43,560 nucleotides of DNA from Winogradskyella sp. (GTDB lineage: Bacteria > Bacteroidota > Bacteroidia > Flavobacteriales > Flavobacteriaceae): positions 1 to 43,560 of the forward strand of contig JAOEWO010000020.1 in assembly GCA_028383925.1 (NCBI GenBank), given 5' to 3'. Each line of letters opens with the position of its first letter. Positions within the stretch are counted from its first letter, which is position 1. The notes under the pieces are model-generated. The model saw only the letters and a program-made list of their open reading frames with translations, searched no databases and was not told the DNA's origin. Positions 34,716-42,270 of this stretch are shown piece by piece. The translations under genes were made by a program, and so were the position numbers.

Positions 34716-34723
34716 ATTTAACA

Positions 34724-36526
34724 ATGGCAACAGAAGAAAAAGAAATACTAAGAGGAGGTCAATTCTTGGTAAAAGAAACAAATTGCGAAGATATTTTTAC
34801 ACCTGAAGATTTTTCGGAAGAGCAACAAATGATGAAGGAATCCGTAATGGAATTTAATGATCGCGAGATTATTCCTCATAAAGCACGTTTTGAAGCTAAA
34901 GATTTTGCCTTAACCGAAGAGGTAATGCGTAAAGCTGGTGAAATGGGATTTTTAGGTGTTGCAGTTCCTGAAGCTTATGGCGGAATGGGAATGGGATTTG
35001 TATCTACTGTTTTAACTTGTGATTATATTTCATCTGGCACAGGTTCTTTTAGTACGGCCTTTGGTGCACATACAGGTATTGGTACGATGCCAATTACATT
35101 ATACGGAACAGAAGCTCAAAAACAAAAGTACGTTCCTAAATTAGCTTCTGGTGAGCAGTTTGGTGCATATTGTTTAACAGAACCTGGTGCAGGATCTGAT
35201 GCTAATTCTGGTAAAACAACTGCTGAACTTTCTGCAGACGGAAAAAACTATAAAATTAACGGTCAAAAAATGTGGATCTCTAACGCTGGCTTTTGTAGCG
35301 TAATGATTGTTTTTGCTCGTATTGAAGATGATAAAAGCATTACAGGTTTCATTGTAGAGAATGATCCTTCTAATGGCATTACAATGGGTGAAGAAGAGCA
35401 CAAATTAGGTATTCGAGCTTCTTCTACGCGCCAGGTATTTTTTAACGATTGTATTGTACCTGCTGAAAATATGTTAGCTGGTCGTGGAGAAGGCTTTAAA
35501 ATTGCGATGAATGCACTTAATGTTGGTCGTATAAAATTAGCGGCTGCATGTTTAGATTCTCAAAGACGAATTTTATCTATTGCCGTAGATTATGCCAATG
35601 AGCGTAAACAATTTAAAACACGTATTTCAGACTTTGGAGCCATTAAAACAAAAATAGCAGAGATGGCTGCTAGCGCTTACGCTGGCGAATCGGCTACATA
35701 TAGAGCTGCTAAAAATATTGAAGATCGTATTACATTACGCGAAGCTGGAGGAAACACGCACCAAGAAGCAGAGCTTAAAGGTGTTGAAGAATATGCCATA
35801 GAATGTTCTATCTTAAAAGTAGCAGTGTCTGAAGATGTGCAAAATTGTGCAGATGAAGGTATTCAAATTTTTGGTGGTATGGGATTCTCTGAAGAAACAC
35901 CTATGGAATCGGCTTGGAGAGATGCACGTATTGCGCGTATCTATGAAGGTACTAACGAAATTAACCGTATGCTATCTGTTGGTATGTTAGTAAAGAAAGC
36001 TATGAAAGGACATGTAGACTTGTTAGGTCCGGCACAAGCGGTACAAGAAGAATTAATGGGCATCCCATCTTTTGAAACACCAGATTACTCTGAGTTATTT
36101 TCTGAAGAAAAAGAAATGATTAAAAAGTTAAAAAAGACCTTTTTAATGGTTGCCGGTGGAGCTGTTCAAAAATATGGTCCTCAATTAGAAGAGCACCAAC
36201 AATTGCTAATTGCTGCAGCAGATATTTTAATTGAAATCTATATGGCAGAATCTGCAATTTTAAGAACCGAGAAAAACGCAAAACGTTTTGGCGAAGAAGC
36301 GCAATCTGCACAAATCGCTATGGCTAAATTATATTTATATCATGCCGTTGATATCGTTGAAGAAAAAGGAAAAGAAAGTATTATTTCTTTTGCTGAAGGA
36401 GACGAGCAACGCATGATGTTGATGGGTCTTAAACGTTTTACAAAGTATCAAAACTATCCTGATATCGTAGATTTACGTATTGAGATAGCTGAAAAGGTAA
36501 AAGCAGAAAATAAGTACTGTTTTTAG
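34724..36526 (+). CDS. fadE: Acyl-CoA dehydrogenase
   Basis: A 600-residue FAD-dependent enzyme that oxidises acyl-CoA to trans-2-enoyl-CoA, the first beta-oxidation step. The normal acyl-CoA dehydrogenase domains fill residues about 30-430: YCLTEPGAGSDANSG and KMWISNAGF in the beta domain, and RIARIYEGTNEINR with probable catalytic Glu408. The extra C-terminal helical domain (about 440-600) is present in the long FadE/VLCAD-like group, as in B. subtilis FadE (594 residues). The ATG follows the TTAATACT repeats by 8 bases. A good terminator ends the operon. Confidence 0.95.
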   Translation: MATEEKEILRGGQFLVKETNCEDIFTPEDFSEEQQMMKESVMEFNDREIIPHKARFEAKDFALTEEVMRKAGEMGFLGVAVPEAYGGMGMGFVSTVLTCDYISSGTGSFSTAFGAHTGIGTMPITLYGTEAQKQKYVPKLASGEQFGAYCLTEPGAGSDANSGKTTAELSADGKNYKINGQKMWISNAGFCSVMIVFARIEDDKSITGFIVENDPSNGITMGEEEHKLGIRASSTRQVFFNDCIVPAENMLAGRGEGFKIAMNALNVGRIKLAAACLDSQRRILSIAVDYANERKQFKTRISDFGAIKTKIAEMAASAYAGESATYRAAKNIEDRITLREAGGNTHQEAELKGVEEYAIECSILKVAVSEDVQNCADEGIQIFGGMGFSEETPMESAWRDARIARIYEGTNEINRMLSVGMLVKKAMKGHVDLLGPAQAVQEELMGIPSFETPDYSELFSEEKEMIKKLKKTFLMVAGGAVQKYGPQLEEHQQLLIAAADILIEIYMAESAILRTEKNAKRFGEEAQSAQIAMAKLYLYHAVDIVEEKGKESIISFAEGDEQRMMLMGLKRFTKYQNYPDIVDLRIEIAEKVKAENKYCF

Positions 36527-36547
36527 ATTAAGTTTAAGTTAGATGTT

Positions 36548-36580
36548 AAAAGCCAATTCATTAATTTGAATTGGCTTTTT
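36548..36580 (+). terminator. Terminator of the fad operon
   Basis: Stem AAAAGCCAATTCA/TGAATTGGCTTTT (13 bp) with a 6-base loop, ending in a T run, 21 bases after the fadE stop. The remaining gap to 36727 shows no further feature I can support. Confidence 0.9.
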
Positions 36581-36727
36581 CTTGTTTATAAAACACACGC
36601 TATTAACGCCTAATCCAATTCAACTTTTAATAAAATAGATGTTAATACTCTAGATGCATTGGTTAATTAATATAAAAGAAATTTTAAAAATGTATTTTTA
36701 TATTCAGTTTCACTAATTCACCTTTTT

Positions 36728-37903
36728 ATGAAAGTAATATTAAACGGCTTTTTTTTATTTTTTAGTATGCTTTTAATAAGCCAAAGTGCATCAAAAGTTC
36801 ACCTCTTTGATATAGCAAATAATAATGGAAGTTTAACTCTAAATAATTCTAAAACTATATCTCATAATTCGGGGTATAATAACCAACCTAGTTTTTACAA
36901 CGATAACAACATAATATTTGTTTCCACCAGAGATAAGCAAACAGATATTGCCAAATATAATATACGAGATGCTTCTGTTTCTTTTATTAATGCAACACCA
37001 ACTGGTGGAGAATATTCACCAATAAAAATCCCTAACTCTAAAAATATTTCAGCTGTTAGACTAGATAATAATGGTAAACAAAGGCTATATAAATATAATT
37101 TTAAGACTGGTGAATCTACAGTACTTATTAAAGATTTGGTCGTCGCTTATTACACCTGGTACAACGACCATACAATTGTATCATCAGTAATAGAGGACGC
37201 AACTCTAAATCTTTATGTTACAGATACAAAGACCAAAAAAAGTATAAAATATGCTAGCAATGTAGGACGCTCATTTCATAACATCCCAAATTCTAATTTA
37301 GTAAGTTTTATTTCAAAAGAAAATGAAAAATTTGTTATAAAATCTTTAGATCCTTTAACTGGTGCCATACAAACCATAACAGAAACTCTAAGTGAAGATA
37401 TGTGTTGGCTCATCAATGGAAGTATTTTAATACCTGTAAAAAACACAATCTATAAATACGACCCAAAAAAAGACAAAAATTTTAGTGTTTTTAAAACGTT
37501 TACTGATGATAATCTTCAAAATATAACACGTATTACAAGCAACCAAATAAGTACAATGTTAGCTTTAGTTTCTGATGTTTCACCAGAAGATATTGTGCAA
37601 AAACAACTCGATGCATACAATGCAAGAGATATTGATGCATTTATAGCAACTTATACAAATAATATAAAACTTTATAACTTCCCAGAAACATTACGATCTG
37701 AAGGAGAAGAACCTATGCGAAAATCTTATGCAAGTTATTTTAAAAACACACCAGACTTAAATTGTAGGTTATTAAAACGAATGGTTATTGGTAACAAAGT
37801 AATTGATCACGAATTTATTACTGCAAATGGTAATACATTTAAAGCCATTGCCATCTATGAAGTAGAGAATGGACTAATTAGTAAGGTTACTTTTATACGT
37901 TAA
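36728..37903 (+). CDS. Secreted TolB-like propeller fused to SnoaL/NTF2-like domain
   Basis: A 391-residue exported protein: signal peptide about 1-20 (LNGFFLFFSMLLISQSASK). Residues about 25-280 form a PD40/TolB-like propeller (NIIFVSTRDKQTDIAKYNIR, GGEYSPIKIPNSKNISAVRL, RSFHNIPNSNLVSFISKENE). Residues about 284-391 form a SnoaL/NTF2-like cone domain: VSPEDIVQKQLDAYNARDID, then TYTNNIKLYNFPETLRSEGE and IYEVENGLISKVTFI. NTF2-like domains bind small molecules or act as isomerases, but no clear catalytic pair can be named. The fusion suggests a periplasmic or outer-membrane-side sensor or enzyme of unknown substrate. First of five consecutive plus-strand envelope genes. Confidence 0.75.
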   Translation: MKVILNGFFLFFSMLLISQSASKVHLFDIANNNGSLTLNNSKTISHNSGYNNQPSFYNDNNIIFVSTRDKQTDIAKYNIRDASVSFINATPTGGEYSPIKIPNSKNISAVRLDNNGKQRLYKYNFKTGESTVLIKDLVVAYYTWYNDHTIVSSVIEDATLNLYVTDTKTKKSIKYASNVGRSFHNIPNSNLVSFISKENEKFVIKSLDPLTGAIQTITETLSEDMCWLINGSILIPVKNTIYKYDPKKDKNFSVFKTFTDDNLQNITRITSNQISTMLALVSDVSPEDIVQKQLDAYNARDIDAFIATYTNNIKLYNFPETLRSEGEEPMRKSYASYFKNTPDLNCRLLKRMVIGNKVIDHEFITANGNTFKAIAIYEVENGLISKVTFIR

Positions 37904-37954
37904 TAGCGACTTAACAAAAGCAAATTATTACAAAAATACTAAATAATTTACTCT

Positions 37955-39100
37955 ATGAAACATCTTGTATTTATACTCTTTCTCATACCATTTATAAGCA
38001 GTGCTCAAGAAAAAAAACTAGAACCAAAACTAGCTAATATTTCATGGATAACAGGCACTTGGCACGGAGAAGCCTTTGGCGGAGTTACAGAAGAAATCTG
38101 GAGCGAACCGTCTGGTGGGTCAATGATGGCAACTTTTAAATTAATAAATGACGGCAAAGTAACTTTCTATGAAATTGAAGTGATTAGAGAAATTGAAAAT
38201 TCACTATTATTACAACTAAAACATTTTGGAGCAGATCTTAAAGGATGGGAAACCAAAGATGAAACTGTTGACTTTCCATTAAAATACATTACCGAAACGA
38301 AGGTTGTTTTTGAAGGCATGACTTTTGAAAAAATATCTAAAACAGAAATGAATATCTATGTAGATATTGAAAATAAAGGAAAAACCGAGACTGTTACATT
38401 TAATTACAAAAAGAAACTAAACACCTTAAAACCAATTAACCAACTTATTACCGTAAAAAAAGCGCCAACTAAACCCCTAATAAATGGTATAGCTGACGAT
38501 GCTGCTTGGGCCAATAATTTATGGCTTCCCTTAGACCAATTATGGTTAGGCAATCCGTATGCTAAAGACGATTTCTCTGGTCGTTACAAATTATCATGGT
38601 CAGAAGATGCGCTGTACCTTTTAGCCGAAATTAAAGATGACATTTTGGTTGACACTAACGCTGATCCCTTAATGGCTTGGTGGGACGATGATTGCCTAGA
38701 AATATTTATAGACGAAGACCATAGCGGTGGAGAACACCAATTTAACCACAATGCATTTGCTTACCACATTGCTTTAGACGGTAATGTGGTAGATATGTCT
38801 ACAACAAAGAAAGGGAAGCTCTTTAATTCTCACATCGAATCGCAACGCGTTACAAATGGAAATACTACAATTTGGGAAGTGAAAATTTCACTTTATAATG
38901 ACACATATAAAGAAGATAAAGAAAACACGCCTTTAACAATAGTACCAGGAAAACTAATGGGCTTTGCCCTAGCGTATTGTGATAATGATAAAAGTAAAAC
39001 ACGCGAAAACTTTATTGGCTCAATACCTGTTGAAGGTAATGATAAAAATAAAGGTTGGATAGACGCCAATATTTTCGGAACTTTAAAACTTATAAATTAA
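37955..39100 (+). CDS. Exported DUF6265 protein fused to a CBM9-like domain
   Basis: A 381-residue protein with signal peptide 1-17 (ending ISSAQ). Residues about 25-145 match DUF6265, a lipocalin-like barrel: ISWITGTWHGEAFGGVTEEI, SGGSMMATFKLINDGKVTFY and FGADLKGWETKD. Residues about 155-381 resemble the family 9 carbohydrate-binding (CBM9_1-like) domain: PLINGIADDAAWANNLW, GRYKLSWSEDALYLLAEIKD, WWDDDCLEIFIDEDHSGGEH and GWIDANIFGTLKLI. CBM9-like domains in Bacteroidota secreted proteins bind sugars or sit beside enzymes. It ends 6 bp before the M28 peptidase gene, so they are probably one transcript. Function unknown. Confidence 0.75.
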   Translation: MKHLVFILFLIPFISSAQEKKLEPKLANISWITGTWHGEAFGGVTEEIWSEPSGGSMMATFKLINDGKVTFYEIEVIREIENSLLLQLKHFGADLKGWETKDETVDFPLKYITETKVVFEGMTFEKISKTEMNIYVDIENKGKTETVTFNYKKKLNTLKPINQLITVKKAPTKPLINGIADDAAWANNLWLPLDQLWLGNPYAKDDFSGRYKLSWSEDALYLLAEIKDDILVDTNADPLMAWWDDDCLEIFIDEDHSGGEHQFNHNAFAYHIALDGNVVDMSTTKKGKLFNSHIESQRVTNGNTTIWEVKISLYNDTYKEDKENTPLTIVPGKLMGFALAYCDNDKSKTRENFIGSIPVEGNDKNKGWIDANIFGTLKLIN

Positions 39101-39106
39101 GAATAA

Positions 39107-40447
39107 ATGAAAAGTTTACTACCTCTTCTTATAATGATTTTTTCGCTTAACAATTTTGCGCAAACCGATCAAAAAATATACGACATTATTGAAGCTATTT
39201 CAGAAGAAAGACTAAAAAACGATGTCAAAACTTTGGCTGATTTTGGCACTCGGCACACCTTAAGTGACACCGTTTCTCAAACCAGAGGTATCGGTGCTGC
39301 ACGCCGTTGGATAAAATCGCAGTTTGATGCGATCTCTAAAGATTGTAACGATTGCTTAAATGTATTTTATCAAAAAGACTTAGTAGAAAAAGGCAGAAAT
39401 CAGCGCATTGTAAAAGATGTTATGGTGGTTAATGTAGTTGCTATTCAACGCGGTACAAAATACCCAAACCGCTATATTATAATGAGTGGTGATATAGATT
39501 CTCGAGTTTCTGATCCTAATGATTTTACGTCAGATTCGCCTGGTGCCAATGACAATGCCACTGGTATGGCTGGTGCAATGGAAGCTGCACGTGTTTTATC
39601 GAAATATAAGTTTGAAAATAGTATTATTTACGTCGGACTTTCAGGCGAAGAACAAGGGCTTTTTGGTGGACAAGGTTTAGCTAAATATGCCAAAGACAAC
39701 AATTGGGATATCATTGGAGTTTTAAATAACGATATGATTGGAAACATTTCTGGTGTCGATGGTGTGATTGACAACCGTACCTTCCGAATTTTTTCTGAAG
39801 CCATTACAACCGATGAAACAGATGCTAAAAAATTAGCCAGACAAGCCAGAGGTCGTCGTTTTTATGGTGGTGAAGTTGATGGCACATCGCGACAACTCGC
39901 TAGATATATTCATAAAACAACCAAAACATACATGCCAGAAATGAACCCGATGATGGTATATCGTTTAGACCGTTTTGGACGAGGAGGCCATCACAGACCT
40001 TTTAACGATGCTGGTTTTCCAGGCATCCGAATTATGGAAGCACACGAAAACTACACACAACAGCATCAAGATATACGTACTGAAAATGGTATTAATTACG
40101 GAGATACGTTTGAGCATGTTAACTTTCCATATTGTAAAAAGTTAACTGCGGTAAATGCCATAACTATGGCCAACCTTGCTTCTGCTCCACCTTCACCAAC
40201 CGAAGTTGGTATTGGAGGTATTGTAGAAGCATCTGCCAAACTACAATGGACTAAAGTTGATGGAGCAAAAGGTTATAAAATATATTGGCGCGATACCACT
40301 TCGCCAACTTGGGATAATAGCAGATATGTTGGCGATGTTACAGATTTCACCTTAGACGGCATCGTTATTGATAATTCGTTCTTTGGTGTGGCAGCTGTAG
40401 GAGACAATGGGCATGAGAGTGTAGTTGTTTTTCCTAATAAAATATAG
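39107..40447 (+). CDS. Secreted M28 family metallopeptidase with FN3-like C-terminus
   Basis: A 446-residue exported aminopeptidase-like enzyme; signal peptide 1-18 (ending NNFAQ). The M28 domain shows PGANDNATGMAGAMEAARVL (zinc Asp), GLSGEEQGLFGG (general base and zinc Glu), VLNNDMIGN (zinc Asp) and a late TQQHQDIR or EHVNF histidine. The usual first ligand His of the 'GHxDS' motif is Asp129 here (SGDIDSR). The C-terminus (about 360-446: LQWTKVDGAKGYKIYWRDTT) is a fibronectin-like domain. Probably releases N-terminal amino acids from peptides outside the cytoplasm. Six bases after the DUF6265-CBM9 gene. Confidence 0.88.
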   Translation: MKSLLPLLIMIFSLNNFAQTDQKIYDIIEAISEERLKNDVKTLADFGTRHTLSDTVSQTRGIGAARRWIKSQFDAISKDCNDCLNVFYQKDLVEKGRNQRIVKDVMVVNVVAIQRGTKYPNRYIIMSGDIDSRVSDPNDFTSDSPGANDNATGMAGAMEAARVLSKYKFENSIIYVGLSGEEQGLFGGQGLAKYAKDNNWDIIGVLNNDMIGNISGVDGVIDNRTFRIFSEAITTDETDAKKLARQARGRRFYGGEVDGTSRQLARYIHKTTKTYMPEMNPMMVYRLDRFGRGGHHRPFNDAGFPGIRIMEAHENYTQQHQDIRTENGINYGDTFEHVNFPYCKKLTAVNAITMANLASAPPSPTEVGIGGIVEASAKLQWTKVDGAKGYKIYWRDTTSPTWDNSRYVGDVTDFTLDGIVIDNSFFGVAAVGDNGHESVVVFPNKI

Positions 40448-40475
40448 CCCATCCCAGCCTTCCCAAAGGTAAGGA
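40448..40475. repeat. REP-like GC-richer hairpin after the M28 gene
   Basis: Directly after the stop, CCCATCCCAGCCTTCCC, AAA, then GGTAAGG: the arms CCTTCCC (40458-40464) and GGTAAGG (40468-40474) pair with one mismatch. It is clearly more GC-rich than its surroundings and resembles the 'CCC-rich, AAAGG' intergenic hairpins seen in many Bacteroidota genomes. The rest of the gap to 40603 has a 7-bp hairpin CTTTACT-C-AGTAAAG (40570-40584) and nothing else I can name. Confidence 0.45.
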
Positions 40476-40603
40476 GACTAGACGTGAATAGCACAATCTA
40501 GTAAAGTTGTATGATATAACACGAATAAATAATTTAAAAGAGCCATAAGAATAAGCACTCAACAGTTTCCTTTACTCAGTAAAGAATTAACAATCAAAAG
40601 AAT

Positions 40604-42241
40604 ATGAAGAGATTTTTATTAATACTTTCAGCTATTTTAATAATAACAAGCGGCCAAAGTCAAGGTTTGCTTCAAAATAAAAACAACTTCACAAAACAAG
40701 ATACCTTAAGAGGTTCTATTACACCAGAACGTGCTTGGTGGGATTTAACTTATTATCATTTAGACATTGAAGTGAAACCTGATACTAAATTTATTTCAGG
40801 AAAAAACACCATTCATTATAAGGTCATAAAGTCTTATCAGGTGATGCAAATCGATCTGCAATCGCCTTTAGAAATTACAAAAGCGATTCAAAATGGTAAA
40901 GCATTAGAGGTACGTCATGAAGGAAATGCGCACTTTATTACTTTAAAATCGAATCAAACTATTGGAGATGTAAATTCAATAGAAATTTATTATAAGGGCC
41001 ATCCAAAAGAAGCTAAACGTGCCCCTTGGGATGGCGGATTTTCTTGGAAAAAAGATAAAAATGGAAAACACTTTGTAGCCACATCGTGTCAAGGATTAGG
41101 CGCAAGTGTTTGGTGGCCAAACAAAGACCACATGTACGATGAAGTAGATAGTATGCTGATTAGTGTTACCAACCCAAAAGGGTTAACGAATGTGTCTAAC
41201 GGTAGGTTGCGACAATTAGTTGAAAACAATAACAATACAGTAACCTCGCATTGGTTTGTAAATAATCCTATTAACAACTATGGTGTCAATGTTAATATTG
41301 GTGATTATGCTAATTTTTCGGAAGTTTACCAAGGAGAGCAAGGTGATTTGGATATGAACTATTATGTTTTAAAAGATAACCTTAAAAAAGCTAAAACACA
41401 TTTTAAAGATGCTCCTAAAATGATGAAAGCCTTTGAGCATTGGTTTGGACCTTATCCGTTTTATGAAGACAGCTTCAAATTGGTTGAAGTCCCTTATTTG
41501 GGTATGGAACATCAAAGCTCGGTGACCTATGGTAATAAATATATGCAAGGTTATTTAGGAAGCGATTTATCTGGTACGGGTTGGGGTTTAAAATTCGATT
41601 TTATTATAATCCATGAAGCTGGTCACGAGTGGTTTGCCAACAACATTACTAATAAGGATATTGCAGATATGTGGATTCATGAAGCGTTTACAACTTACTC
41701 CGAAAATCTGTTTTTAGATTATTATTACGGAAAAGAAGCGGCAGCAGATTATGTGATTGGTACACGAAAAAATGTTCAAAATGACAAACCTTTAATAGGT
41801 GCATACCATGTGAATAATGAAGGTTCTGGCGACATGTACTATAAAGGAGCCAATATGCTGCATACGTTGCGTCAATTGGTTGAAGATGATGAAAAATGGA
41901 GACAAATACTGCGTGGTTTAAACTCTGAATTTTACCATAAAACAGTAACTACACAAGAGATTGAAAATTATATTAGTAAACAATCTGGTATAGATTTAAC
42001 AGCGGTTTTTAATGAGTATCTAAGAGATGTTAGAATACCTACATTTGAATATAAAATAGAAGGCGGAAAACTGCAATACCATTATAGAACTATTGTTGAT
42101 GATTTTAATATGCCTGTTAAAATTAAGATTGGAGATGAAACACAATGGATTTACCCGAAAGCAGAATGGCAAACGATGCCAATTTCTGGCACTGAATTAA
42201 CAGTAGATCGTAATTTTTATATCCATATAAATAAGTTATAA
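40604..42241 (+). CDS. Secreted M1 family zinc metallopeptidase
   Basis: A 545-residue gluzincin aminopeptidase. Signal peptide 1-19 (LLILSAILIITSGQSQG). The N-terminal beta-domain holds YYHLDIEVKPDTKFISGKNT. The catalytic domain contains HEAGHEWFANN with His337, Glu338 and His341, and the third ligand Glu360 in WIHEAF, the exact HExxH-18-E spacing. LGMEHQSS corresponds to the GxMEN substrate motif, with His in place of Asn. It lacks the long C-terminal helical domain of E. coli PepN, so it belongs to the short bacterial M1 group. It probably trims peptides outside the cytoplasm, together with the neighbouring M28 enzyme. Confidence 0.93.
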   Translation: MKRFLLILSAILIITSGQSQGLLQNKNNFTKQDTLRGSITPERAWWDLTYYHLDIEVKPDTKFISGKNTIHYKVIKSYQVMQIDLQSPLEITKAIQNGKALEVRHEGNAHFITLKSNQTIGDVNSIEIYYKGHPKEAKRAPWDGGFSWKKDKNGKHFVATSCQGLGASVWWPNKDHMYDEVDSMLISVTNPKGLTNVSNGRLRQLVENNNNTVTSHWFVNNPINNYGVNVNIGDYANFSEVYQGEQGDLDMNYYVLKDNLKKAKTHFKDAPKMMKAFEHWFGPYPFYEDSFKLVEVPYLGMEHQSSVTYGNKYMQGYLGSDLSGTGWGLKFDFIIIHEAGHEWFANNITNKDIADMWIHEAFTTYSENLFLDYYYGKEAAADYVIGTRKNVQNDKPLIGAYHVNNEGSGDMYYKGANMLHTLRQLVEDDEKWRQILRGLNSEFYHKTVTTQEIENYISKQSGIDLTAVFNEYLRDVRIPTFEYKIEGGKLQYHYRTIVDDFNMPVKIKIGDETQWIYPKAEWQTMPISGTELTVDRNFYIHINKL

Positions 42242-42270
42242 CAACACACAGAATAAGAACTAGTTAAAGA

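Noticed and set aside
32862..34723. TTAATACT repeats as a CRISPR array
   Set aside because: Repeat units are about 8-16 bases, irregularly spaced, in both orientations and interrupted by genes; no cas genes.
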